Of a stretch of 64,000 nt of DNA, positions 22,901 through 33,100 are shown one piece after another. Both the position numbers and the translations under genes were made by a program. Location of the stretch: the NCBI GenBank assembly GCA_021521415.1, contig JAIQDT010001945.1, positions 372,001 through 436,000 on the forward strand. The letters run 5' to 3'. Every line of letters starts with the position of its first letter. Position 1 is the stretch's first letter. Below the pieces are notes generated by a model. The model saw only the letters and a program-made list of their open reading frames with translations, had not been told where the DNA came from and did no database searches. This DNA is from Bidens hawaiensis. Lineage: Eukaryota; Streptophyta; Magnoliopsida; Asterales; Asteraceae.

Positions 22901-25372
22901 AAATGTACTTTCGGCGCGGAAGAGGGGAAATTTCTTGGTGTAATGGTCACTAAGGATGGTTTCAAGGTGAACCCTGAAAAGGTGGAAGCCATCCTTGACA
23001 TGCCTTCACCATCCACCATGAAAGAGGTGCAGAAGCTGAATGGTAGATTGGTGTCAATCAACAGGTTCCTAGCGAACCACGCCAGCAAATCTACTCCATT
23101 CGTTAACACTTTAAGGAACTGCTTGAAGAAGAGCCAATTCAAGTGGACGCCTGAGGCTGAGCAAGCTTTCAGTGAGATAAAAGAATGTCTCATAAAGCTG
23201 CCCGCGCTAACAGCTCCACTTCCTGGCGAAACCCTTACATTGTACCTGTCAGCTGGATACCGCGCCATCGGCGCAGTATTATTGGTGGATCGCAAGGGGA
23301 TCCAAATGCCAATATACTATGTGAGTCGGGTGCTGACAGACCCTGAGACGCGCTATTCCATCATGGAAAAGTTAGTTTTGTCACTAACACACGCGTCGCG
23401 CAAGCTCAATAGATACTTCAATGGTCATCCTATTGAAGTTCTGACTGGTTACAACATCCAGCAAGTCTTGCGACGACCCGCGCTCTCCGGAAGGCTGACA
23501 AAGTGGGCGCTGGAATTAGGTGAACACACGATCACCTATAAGCCCCGTCCAGCAATAAAGGGTCAAGTTTTAGCGGATTTCATCACGGAAATCCCAGAGG
23601 GAAAGATCGAAGAAGCTCAGCGCGAGGTAGACCCTCCGCGAGCAAATGATGAAGAAGATGTTTGGAGGCTATTCACTGATGGAGCCTCCAACAGCGAAGG
23701 GTCCGGCGCAGGCCTCAAACTGGTGGACCCTGATAATCATGAATATACTTATGCTATTAGGTTGGACTTCAAGAGTACCAACAATGAGGCTGAGTATGAA
23801 GCCCTGCTGGCTGGTCTGCGCATTGCGCGCAAGTTTGGAGTTAAAAGGCTAGAGGCCCATGTTGATTCTTACTTGGTAGCTGCTCAAGTCAACGGCCTTT
23901 ACGACGCCAAGGAGAACACAATGCCTCTATATCTAGAGCAGGCAAAAAAGCTCGTTGAGCAGTTTGACTTCTTCAAAATCATACACATCTCGCGCAGCGA
24001 AAACAAGTCCGCTGACGCGTTGAGTAAGATGGCATCAACTAATTTTGATCACTTTGGCAAAGATGTCAGGGTGGAAGTAATGAGCAGCCCGTCAGTGCAA
24101 ACGCAATCGGTCCTTGTAATTCATACAACCCCTTCATCCTGGATAACTCCAATAATGGAATTCCTGAAGGAGGGGAAGTTACCGGACGATCGCGCGCAGG
24201 CGAGGAAGATAAGACACAAGGCGCAGAACTATGAACTACTTAAGGGTACATTATATCGACGCTCTTATCTTGGACCGCTCATGAAATGCCTGGATGCTGA
24301 AGAAGCAAGCTATGTGATTAGGGAGATTCACGAAGGAATCTGCGGAATACACGCTGGCCCACGCATGGTGGTTGCCAAGGCAATGAGCGCAGGCTACTAT
24401 TGGCCAGGCATGTACTTGGATGCGCTAAAAGAAATCCAAAAATGCAAGGCATGTCAGAGCCACGCGCCAAACACCATGCGGCCAAAGAACAACTTGATTC
24501 CAGTGACCTCCGCATGGCCTTTCCACAAATGGGCCATTGATATTGTGGGGCCCCTGCCACAAGCGCAAGGGCGAGTGAAATTTTTGGTAGTGGCGATAGA
24601 CTATTTCACAAAATGGGTTGAGGCCAAGCCACTAGCAAAAATCACAGCTGAGGCGATGAAGCAATTTATCTGGAGCCACATCATTTGCCGTTTTGGCCTT
24701 CCTATGGAAATTGTGAGCGACAATGGTAAACAATTCACTGACAGGAAGATATCCAGCTGGCTCAAAGAATTGCACATCAACCAAATCTTCACTTCGGTCT
24801 ACCACCCTCAAGGGAATGGCCAAGTGGAGCGCGCGAATCAAAGTTTGTTAAATGGGCTGAAGAAAAGGTTGGAGGGAGAATCCAATTCTTGGGTCGAGGA
24901 GTTACCTAATGTCCTGTGGGCGCACAGGACATTAAGCAAAACTAGCAATGGCGAATCCCCGTTCAGCCTAACCTATGGGACAGAGGCTATGATCCCAGCA
25001 GAAATTGGATGCCCATCCCATAGGGTACTCATGATGAGCAAGACTGATAACGAGCGCGAAAGAAGATTGGACCTCAACTTGCTTGAAGGACGCAGAGAAG
25101 CGGCTATCATCAATGAAGCCAAATACAAGAAAAAGCTGGAAAAATATTATAATCATCGCGTTAAAAAATGCCACTTCAAGAAAAATGATTTTGTCCTTCG
25201 AAACAATGAAGCTAGCCGCGCGATAGCCCCAGGAAAAATGTCCCCCAATTGGGAGGGACATTATCAAATTTCAGAAGATTTGGGTAAAGGCGCGTACACT
25301 TTAAAAGATTTGAATGAAAAAAAGATACCGCGCGCGTGGAACGCGGCACAGCTTAGAAAATGCTTCATGTAA
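19916..25372 (+). CDS. Gag-pol polyprotein of the Tat element
   Basis: One uninterrupted frame supplies all core retrotransposon enzymes. It is open from the LTR edge; the first in-frame ATG is at 20,087. Residues below count from the frame opening. Gag capsid lies about 200-370, with a Cys/His segment (YCEFHRSPGHNTDAC) near 510. The protease active site is DTGSE at 608. Reverse transcriptase has MPFGLKNAGATYQRLM and YVDD at 960-963. A degenerate first RNase H follows, then an archaeal-type RNase H (FTDGAS, Asp 1255), the Tat hallmark. Integrase has HHCC fingers from His 1472 and a DD35E triad at Asp 1542, Asp 1602 and Glu 1638. There is no chromodomain. No stop or frameshift is visible, so the protein may be functional. 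Gag and pol are fused. Confidence 0.93.
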   Translation: MVSGVRNVDQALEDIEREGVNDGQQVLRVPRDSTRTTSNRPFVTTPHGQTETPPDDLMLQNMAGAKLKGPMGPEEETNDPNEWLINEQRRLMEKYNEMVKQKKLADQTQRQAFDKQTTKRPRAPEEGHSIHTAHTEFSDEEVHSMRKTRDTHAGGSQLRAPVNMPPGARADLDLHMPYSPPVRGQVDVTTPYRPAILVKHSKFTARIAQAPIQHKTKMPSGLGKYDGTTDPDDFLQGFYNTGNLESWTMPTWCHMFARCLTGAARVWFESLPTGQIDGFEELLEKFQAHFVQQRRHTRDPDDIMHCVRRNDETIEDYITRFNQESLAIGGITEQLLRVAFIQGARSDQLRRALVSKDGMPTTWAKLMEASRVFARNEKQIAQDRARERAHQAESPRSKEKRAKQNSVWSRLQPTSFSCAEKQAQPSSPQPQKDVRNRGEGDKREGGRGPSRPLPRIWTPLTKTPSQVLSTENVQFKPPKQLHYKGPQNSGKYCEFHRSPGHNTDACHHLKDAIEKDVKSGRLAHLVKNQRIEDEQPEGASASKKYKRICVAEGGRQGQTLKKRSAQIHGDWREQQVIFPRIRGGPSISSPLVITTHIAHYEVSKVLVDTGSESDIMYEQCFRKLDPADQARLEIVNAPICGVSNEIIHPLGQIQFELTMGDDEHKRAEVVNFLVLPTTSCHNMILGRGTIAQFNAVPSPAHGALGFPTPTGVTFVYRDHLCAVTSTPREGRMKLPMADNAPEKWILNPKFPEQTVTIGATISDETRLRMKRLLTKYTSVFAWQHSDMTGVPRDLAQHSLNTFKSVEPIAQKKRIMGDEKAKAMNEQVEDLLRANIIRPIRYQTWVANPVMVKKSNGSWRMCIDFKDLNKACPKDCYPLPNIDAKVDSVAPFKLKCFLDAYKGYHQIQMAPQDEDKTAFRTDKGVFCYTKMPFGLKNAGATYQRLMDSVFSEQIGRNLEVYVDDLVIKSREERQMLTDIEETLQRLTEVNMKLNPSKCTFGAEEGKFLGVMVTKDGFKVNPEKVEAILDMPSPSTMKEVQKLNGRLVSINRFLANHASKSTPFVNTLRNCLKKSQFKWTPEAEQAFSEIKECLIKLPALTAPLPGETLTLYLSAGYRAIGAVLLVDRKGIQMPIYYVSRVLTDPETRYSIMEKLVLSLTHASRKLNRYFNGHPIEVLTGYNIQQVLRRPALSGRLTKWALELGEHTITYKPRPAIKGQVLADFITEIPEGKIEEAQREVDPPRANDEEDVWRLFTDGASNSEGSGAGLKLVDPDNHEYTYAIRLDFKSTNNEAEYEALLAGLRIARKFGVKRLEAHVDSYLVAAQVNGLYDAKENTMPLYLEQAKKLVEQFDFFKIIHISRSENKSADALSKMASTNFDHFGKDVRVEVMSSPSVQTQSVLVIHTTPSSWITPIMEFLKEGKLPDDRAQARKIRHKAQNYELLKGTLYRRSYLGPLMKCLDAEEASYVIREIHEGICGIHAGPRMVVAKAMSAGYYWPGMYLDALKEIQKCKACQSHAPNTMRPKNNLIPVTSAWPFHKWAIDIVGPLPQAQGRVKFLVVAIDYFTKWVEAKPLAKITAEAMKQFIWSHIICRFGLPMEIVSDNGKQFTDRKISSWLKELHINQIFTSVYHPQGNGQVERANQSLLNGLKKRLEGESNSWVEELPNVLWAHRTLSKTSNGESPFSLTYGTEAMIPAEIGCPSHRVLMMSKTDNERERRLDLNLLEGRREAAIINEAKYKKKLEKYYNHRVKKCHFKKNDFVLRNNEASRAIAPGKMSPNWEGHYQISEDLGKGAYTLKDLNEKKIPRAWNAAQLRKCFM

Positions 25373-26200
25373 AAGTTCAAATATGTAATCAAGGCTTTTA
25401 AGCCATCATGAATGATGATTCGCGCTATCTTTCAATATTTGTTCTATTACCTTTGCATACATGTTTCACACTTCCCTTATTAATTTGGAGCAATATGACA
25501 ACACTATATTGACTTCAAAACAAAATAAAACGAAGTAAAACATACATGCGCGAGCCTTAGCTCAAACGCGTTAACGAGTCTTAACTCTAAAACGTCAGGG
25601 CCTTAGCCCAAACCTACGAGCCTTAGCTCAAACACGTTAATGAGTCTTAACTCTAAAAACGTCAGGGCCTTAGCCCAAAACAAAGAGCCTTAGCTCAAAA
25701 CACTCACAAACATCCATCTTACATCCCGCGCAGCCTGACCATAAAAATCCTTAAACACAACTAGGGCAAAGTACATGCCAGATCATAGTTGTTAAGGTCT
25801 CAGGTCGAGGTCGCGCGCGGAATCATAGTCGATATCTGAGTAACACTTGCTGACATGTAATGGCTAAAACTCATACTTCCATGTAAAAACCGCGCGACAA
25901 CGACGCGCGAAAAAGGAATTGTGAAAAGTTATCGCGCATGTCAGCATAAACAAGATACTGCGAAACCACTTACAAAATAGAACAAAGGTTAAGTGAATAA
26001 TTTCCTTACAACCTTGTTCTTATTTTAACGTGCAAGCATATCTTATATCTATACAAGCAAACATGAAGAGATGAATGGAAATGCGCAAGATGTGAAAAAA
26101 GGGAAAACAAGTTTCATTCCATAGCATTGAAATTTACAAGTATGATGAGTTACAAATTACAAGTATAAATAAAAAAATATAAAATTTGATGAAGGGCTTC
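25373..26200. repeat. Post-pol spacer with 66-bp tandem repeats
   Basis: Between pol and the antisense gene lie two full and one partial copy of a unit of about 66 bp (25,552-25,700), built from GAGCCTTAGCTCAAA, GAGTCTTAACTC and AGGGCCTTAGCCCAAA. The units contain short palindromes. Tandem repeats after pol are common in Tat elements. Confidence 0.85.
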
Positions 26201-29200
26201 TCAAGTCTCCACGTCGACGTCAGCCGCTTCATCACCCTCATCATCTCCCTCAGCATCTGGCGCGGCCTGCTCCTCATATCCGAACTGACCATAGTCAAGT
26301 TCTTCCTCCTCATTGGAGTCTTCTATCACGACGGTGTCAGGAGCAGATTCTTTCGCAGCGCCAGAGCCGCTGGCAGGGGCAACATCCCCCGCGCCACCAT
26401 CATCGCTACCAGCCCTCTCGCATTCATCGAGCAACTTCTTTAGCGCGCCGAGGTCGGGCTGGTCAGCAAGCGCAGCTATCTGCAAATCATTAGGAAAATA
26501 TTGAGTACAAAACACTTGGAAAATTAGTCAAGTAAAACTCATTAAGGTCAAGGTACCTGCATAAGGATGGGGATGGGAGTATTCATATACTTCTCCCCCA
26601 CCGCGGCCATGTCCGCGCAGGCCGCGTCGCTCTTGTAAGGGTACTCGGATGGGTTCTTCTTCAACATGCCGTATTCATACCCATCCGTAAACCCTTCAGC
26701 TCGACCCACCAAGCGCGCGGCAGCATTGCAGTCCATCACAAGGGCCTGAAACTCGGCGGAATATTTCATCGCCAAAGCGCAACGAGTCATGCCCTGTGAC
26801 ACCAGCCATTGGCGATCCTGCGCGAGGCCAGCAACAGACGTCTCGAGGGCAGGAACCTGGGAGTTTAATAACTCAACAGTTTCCTTGGTCTTTTTTAGCT
26901 CCTCTTTATCAGACGCTGCTGCCGCCAAAATTTTTTCTTTCTCCGCCTGCGCAGCATCAAGTGCTTCCTGGCTGGACGCTGCCGTCGCCAAGGCCTCATC
27001 TCTATCGGCCTGCGCGGCCGCCAACTCCTTCTTCAGGCGCGCAACCTCGCTCTCCAGTGATGATTTCTCAGTGATACTCTGGACGATAGCTTGGTCACGC
27101 GCCTCAGCCTGCTGTTCCAAGACACGCACTCTCCGCGCGTACTTGGCAACTTCGGCTTCCGCCGCCTGCTGCTTCTCCCGCGCAGCTTGGAGCTCATGCC
27201 CGCGCTTAATAAAGGCGGTGTTGGCACTTGCTCGGTTTTCGCTGAGCTCTGCCTGGAGTTTCTCAGCTCGCGCGCGAGCATCAGAAAGGTTCCAGGCGGC
27301 CACCTTAGCCTCTCGCTGGGCTTCCACAAGAGCATCGCGTACTTTAATATAATCACGACGAAGCTCCTGGGAGGCAGCAAAGAAAGCCGACCCAGCGAAA
27401 ATATGGTTATTCAGCAAGTCCGCGCGGGTGCGCTCCTCCTGATACCTCCTTTCAGTAGGAGGCACGGCATGAGCCCAGAAGTCCTCGCATACGCCCATGG
27501 ATTGGAAGGAACTGTCTTCATTAATATTCCATCTCGGGCGGTAAACGTGGTCACCTTCCTGCAAAACACAAGAAATGTTCTAAGTCATAAAACATACTTA
27601 TATGGAGGTACGCGCAGCGGAGCAACAAATTAAAACATACCTGCGGGGATGAAGCAGAAAAGTCAGCGCCAGCCCCACCAGAAGTCTGCGCTGCGAACTC
27701 TTGTGGCATCGCAGGGCTGGCGCGGTCTCCCAAGGAGTCTTCAGCTTGAGCCCCCTCATCCTCCTCATCTTCTTCAATAGGCCTCTTCTCCTGCGACCTG
27801 GAGGGCTCCAAACCAGTCTCGCGGGGAGGGCTGCGTGTAGGAGGAGGCGAGGGAGGTCTCGACGCCGCCAATTCGGCGCGCAATACGGTTTCCTGCTCCT
27901 TGGTAATCCCAATAAGGGGAGACTCAGCACTAGCAGAAGCAGGAGCAGAACCAGCGGCGCCGACAACGGCGCCAGGAGTGTCACCAGCAACTTGTGCGCC
28001 AGCTACAACTCCTATGAACAAATCAACAAGGAAAAATGGTTTATGACTGAATCCAAAAGAAAAATTCAGAAGACAAATGTGCAAAACATACCTTGGCGCA
28101 ATTCTGTTCGCGCGGCGAACATCGCCATGAAGTTCATTCTACCCTTTTCAGAGGGTAGAACAGGGGACTCCGAAGCAGCCCCCGGCGCAGCCTCAGCACC
28201 TTGTGGCGCCTGCGGCTGATCTGCGACTGTCGCCGGTCCTGCAAACATTCAAAGGAGCAAAGGTTTAATAACAATTCAATCAGATGAAGATAAGCAAAGT
28301 ATACCTGTTGCAGGCGCGACACTGCTTCTCTCTTCAGCCGCGCGAACGGAGGAGGTGACGCCACCATACCTCAAGTGGACAGGAGGTCTGCCCACTCTCA
28401 CAGGCAGGGAAGCTAAAGAAACCTTGGTGGTAAACACCTGGGTTTCCTTAGGTCCCTTCGTTTGAACATGGGGATGAGCGACAGGGGTGTCATCTTTCTT
28501 CTGTTTCTTACTGGCCCCTGCGCCAGATTTCCCCTTAGCTTTGCGTTTTAGTAGGGGCGCCTCCTCTTCCTCCTCCTCCTCCTCCTCCTCCTCCGCGAGC
28601 TCCAGCTCGTAGTTTTCGAGCGCATCTGCAAATACAAGCTACACAACTGTTAATAAACTTTGGTATTCTAAAGGAATAAGCATAAGTGCGAAGGCTTACC
28701 AGGCGCGTCACTATCAAAGTCAAATTCCAGATCCACTGGGATGAACATGTCATCGAAGCGATCTGGGAAACCAACCTCCCCAGCGCCAAGCGCGACGGAG
28801 CCACCCTCCACTTGATCATCATAAGCGGCGTGGATATAATCCTTGGTGACTGCGCAAAAACAAGTCAAGTGATATCAGCAAAAGAATTATGTTCGCGCAG
28901 AAAAAGAAATAAAGCAATGAAATAAACTTACACAACCCGTCGACTTGGATAACGGGCTCAAGCGCGCTGTCGGCCCATAGCTTACTCATGCCGACCCCCA
29001 CCAGCGCCTCCTCGCGAATTTTCTTCGCGGGGGATGGTTCGGCGGTCAGTTTCTTAACCCAGGCGCCGGTTGGGTTCTTAATAACATCCGTATCCGCGGG
29101 CACAGAATCGATCGCGCGCATCGTCATGCGGATGGGGATTACACCAGCCCTGATGTTGAAGAACCTCTCAGACCAGTCATGAAGGCTCTTGAATGACACG

Positions 29201-29760
29201 GTGCTGCACTTAACCTTCTGACTGCGAGGAATAAAGGAGATCCAAGAATCTTGGATCTTGGGCTTGTAAAAAAATTGAAAGCGCCGAGGGGTGGGCTCCT
29301 CGCGCTGTGATTTGCACATGAACTCGAAATGAGTCATGCGCACAAGTCCAAACGGATGGACTTGGGATATATGAATCCCGAAAAAACGTAACACTGCGCC
29401 TACAAACCTTGTCATCGGAAGACGAAGGTTGCAGTGGGTGAAAAAATGGGTCTACAATGAAATATAGCCGGCAGGCGGGTCCGCCGCCGTTTGCCCGGCC
29501 CCAGGCAACATGCAGCCAAACAGGGTGGGAAAACCCTGAGAGGCGATGAGGCTGTCGAGATCGGCCTGCCTCAATTTGCAGGGGATTTCATTCCACCTTT
29601 TGGTGGCCTTGGTCCTCCCTACTTCCTCCGATGTGGTCTCAACAACCCTCTTCCCCTTCCCCTTTTGCTTCAATGTCGACATCACCACAGATTTCACACG
29701 GCGTCTTCGAGAGGCAATAGAGGTGATTGAGGGGCTAGACGAGTCTGAACTATCAGACAT
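26201..29760 (-). CDS. Antisense spliced gene of the Tat element (Transposase_28-type)
   Basis: This extra gene runs opposite to gag-pol. My exons are 29760-28932, 28849-28700, 28625-28305, 28238-28092, 28011-27641, 27558-26557 and 26479-26201. All phases join, giving 1033 codons including the stop. Exon 1 carries LRFFGIHISQVHPFGLVR followed by THFEFMC, matching the domain known as 'putative gypsy type transposon' (Transposase_28). Later exons encode a poly-Glu run, a Pro/Ala-rich part, a long coiled coil (27,400-26,850, heptads with many Ala, Glu, Lys) and an acidic tail. Its role is not established; a nuclear structural or regulatory function is only a guess. One in-frame TAG at 29,454-29,452 interrupts exon 1 after GYISL, where the frame continues cleanly. 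This copy is therefore probably defective for this protein. Confidence 0.75.
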
Positions 29761-30339
29761 ACAACTGCAGCAGCAAATAATAGAAGTTTTGAAACGATGA
29801 AAACACTCAATTCAGAATATGAAAGGCAGAAACTCGAAAATTAGCAACAATGAAGATGAAGATAAAAAATTTCCTAAGGGCCTGCTTTTATAGGCCCAGG
29901 AGAGAGAAATGTGGCAACTGATCGGATTTCACGCGCCCCCACTCGCAGGTGCAAGCCAACGAGGGCGCGGCACGTGTCCCTAACACTGTTGAGGGGACAT
30001 AAAAATGTAACCGACCTGCCACGGAGCAGAAACGCGCCCCCACTCGCAGGTGCAAACCAATGCGAGCGAGACACGTGTTCCAGACAGCTGTGCGAGGGGA
30101 CATGAAAGGCAACTGTAGCACCTCGAGCACACGAAACGTCTGACACGTTTACGGCGCACGTCACCACCAACCAACCACGTGTTTGGACCCTTCGTTTCAA
30201 CCAAATGGATAGAACTTCGCGCAACCATGGAAAAAACCAGGAAAACGACAAAACCCCATTAAAAGACCAAAATCAGTAAGTCTAATATCTATCTTACCGC
30301 GCTCGCGCGAGATAAGACACACATTAGACTGGGGGGGCT

Positions 30340-31376
30340 TGAAGAGGTATGTACCCGCCTCAACACCGAGCAAGGCGGGTCAACCCACAAGATAAAGACA
30401 TTATGAAGGCACAAAGCCAAAACCTATGCGCATGGCGCATACAAAACATGCTCAGGCATCATATGCCCAGGCACACATATGCTCGCGCATCACATATGCG
30501 CGCGGCGCATCAGCGCGCGGCGCATATCACATGCTCGTGCATATCACATCTGCCCAGGCACACATATGCTCGCGCATCACATATGCGCGCAGCGCATCAG
30601 CGCGCGGCGCATATCACATGCTCGTGCATATCACATCTGCGCATGAAATATCTGCGCGTGAGAATAAAGAGAAGACCTCGCGCATCCTCAGGATGGGCGC
30701 ATATCACACGTGCACATAATCAACCTCGTCCTTATCCAAATCAGGATTAGGGCAACCTTGATTGTGCACGTCAGACAACCTTCCAGAAGGCATCTTTTTA
30801 AGGAGTAAGAATATGCTGATGTTGACAGCTGCCAAATGAAAGGTCGACAACTCAGCATGACACATGTGTTACCACGTGATTACAACCAACGAGAAAGCGC
30901 CAGGTGTCCCAGAGGACACGTGGCGCAGTGCGATTGGAGGAGGCCAACGAGGTTGAGCCCAATCAGTGGAAACCCTAGCATTATAAATACAGCATCAACT
31001 CCACTTTGATGACAGATTCATACTCAATCATTGACAGTTACAGGCAGTGATATCACATTCAATCATATTGAATTACATTCACTCACAGTCAGTTACATAC
31101 AAACACACAGTCTCACAATCAGAGGGTATTCAGCTATTAAGCAATACTCTTGAGATTCACTTACTCACACATTATTATCTTCTCCACCATATACTGATTC
31201 TCACGCCGGAGGGTTACCCCAAAGAGGACCCCTCTGTCCCTTTCTGAGGGGTAAGTAACGGCGCTGTTCATTTTGTATGTGGAAGAACACGGATCCAGAA
31301 GAACCATCGGTGAAATAGTATAATCACACCCGAGGGAAGTAGATCTGCTACCAGTGAGTAGATCCACGTTTCTTCA
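30340..31376 (+). repeat. 3' LTR of the Tat element
   Basis: The LTR has the same length and structure as the 5' copy, including the two 87-bp units (from about 30,466) and a TATA-like TATAAATA near 30,982. I see about four single-base differences from the 5' LTR and no length difference. It is followed by the GTTTA duplication. Confidence 0.95.
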
Positions 31377-31381
31377 GTTTA

Positions 31382-33100
31382 CCCTAATTTCAAACCCTAT
31401 ATGTGCTTATTGTGTGAAATTAAACACATTGTTTAGTTTCAATTATCGATTTTGATGAAATTGAATGATTTGTGCAATTTTATTAGGTTAGAAAGTTGAA
31501 TTTCAGAATTTCTTTTCGTGGTTAGGTGTTTTCAGAATAAACAAGTGGAAGATCGCTAGCATGTTCAGACCACAAAGTTTAGCAGTCAATATACATGTAA
31601 ACAACTAGTCGTAATACACAAACCTTTATGGACCACATTACATATGAAAAAAAAAGAATCAATGCCCTCTTTTATGTACTTGGGTTTGTTAAATTAAGAA
31701 GCTGAAAAAAAACCGAGATAGTCCTATTCCAAATAAATCTTCAAAATATAAGTTGTTGTTATGTTTCATATGTTTGATTTAGCTGATTTTAATGTGATGT
31801 ATATAAAAATATACATCTTTTAAGCACCAAATAATCTCACAAAACTGAATCTTTTACTATATTATTTAGTTCAAATAACTACTTATTTGGTTAATTTCTA
31901 TTTTCAAGTATATTCCAGCCTCAAACGAAGAAACCAGTGAGAAACTGATGTGTTGGTGAAATATCGTGTAATAAATGGGTCATATCATATGTTTTATGAG
32001 TTTATATGCCAGAAACACGATTACTTTGGGTGCGTTTGCGATTACAGGTGTGCGGAGCTTAAAGGAGCTAAATTGGAGCAGATGAGATGGAGTTTAAATT
32101 AAGATTTTATTTCATGGAATGATAGAGAATTTGAAGACGAAGACGTGGCTGAAAACGGTGCGTAAAACGGAGCTATAACAAAGAAGTTATGGGCAAAACA
32201 GTGCAGAGGGGCTATTACCGTAAAGCAGCGACTGATGACCGTAGGCTACGGTGGCCTGGGCGGAAAAACATGATTTTTTTGGTATTTTCTTCCATATTTA
32301 AGCCCGGTTCAACGCTAGGACGGCTATGCTTCATACCCTAACATATTTGCGCGATTTTGGGGCCATTCTTCACCATTCTAACACCTCCCAATCACCATAA
32401 TCATCCATGTTTTCATCCTTCCAATCCATAATCGAGCTAATCATGATGAAGAGGCAAGGCTAAACCACTCGTGACCACTTCAGGTGTAGGGTTTGCATAT
32501 GAACTAATTATTTTTATGAGCATTACATGTATTGGGATTTAGTTTGATTAATCTTTTGGTTGATTGAATCTATATGTTTATTGGAACTGATTAAACATTT
32601 GTGTTTTTGGGACTTTCGTTTATCATCAATTATCTGGTTTGTGTTCATAAACATTTAGGATTAAGTTCTTATCGTCATTGAACCGTTTACCATTAATCAT
32701 TGATAAATGCTTAGTTTTGTATTAATGAACTGGTAATTAGATAGACCGTGTTCAGTTGTGTCAGTTCTTCGGATTAATTTCTGTGAATCATCATAACCAA
32801 ACTATTGTGTTTAGTAATCATTTATCTATTCTAATAAACGAATCATGTCCATGTGATTTCCCAATTGGTATAAATTATCATCAATCAGTTCATTGCATTA
32901 CCTGAACCTGAAGTGTAGTCACTTTTTTCTTAAATTGTTTTACAACCAAATTAATTTTCAACTTGCTTGACATCGTCTGTCCACTTAACATAATTATTAC
33001 TAAGTATTGAACTTGATTAGCACTTTCCACTGATTCCCTGTGGATTCGACACCTTACTTGCCCTTTCTAGTAAATGTATTTTATAAATGTTTTTTATTGA
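31382..33100. repeat. Repeat-derived region, possible gypsy LTR remnant
   Basis: No gene is present. From about 31,940 the sequence looks like a gypsy LTR: GC-rich plant-LTR words near 32,150-32,340, then AT-rich sequence ending in TTCCCTGTGGATTCGACACC (33,035-33,054), a phrase often found near the end of plant Ty3 LTRs or leaders. No partner LTR was found in the window. Confidence 0.35.

Larger units (their letters stand above)
18879..31376 (+). mobile_element. Complete Tat-lineage Ty3/gypsy retrotransposon, 12.5 kb
   Basis: A full-length LTR retrotransposon inserted at GTTTA, which is duplicated at 18,874-18,878 and 31,377-31,381. The two 1037-bp LTRs begin TGAAGAGG and end TTCTTCA and differ at about four positions by eye, so insertion is recent. 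The sense strand encodes gag-pol (19,916-25,372); an antisense spliced gene occupies 26,201-29,760. A G-run ending at 30,337 just before the 3' LTR is the expected polypurine tract. The second RNase H, the post-pol tandem repeats and the antisense gene place it in the Tat (Retand-type) group. Only about 0.8 kb separates pol from the antisense stop codon. Confidence 0.95.
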
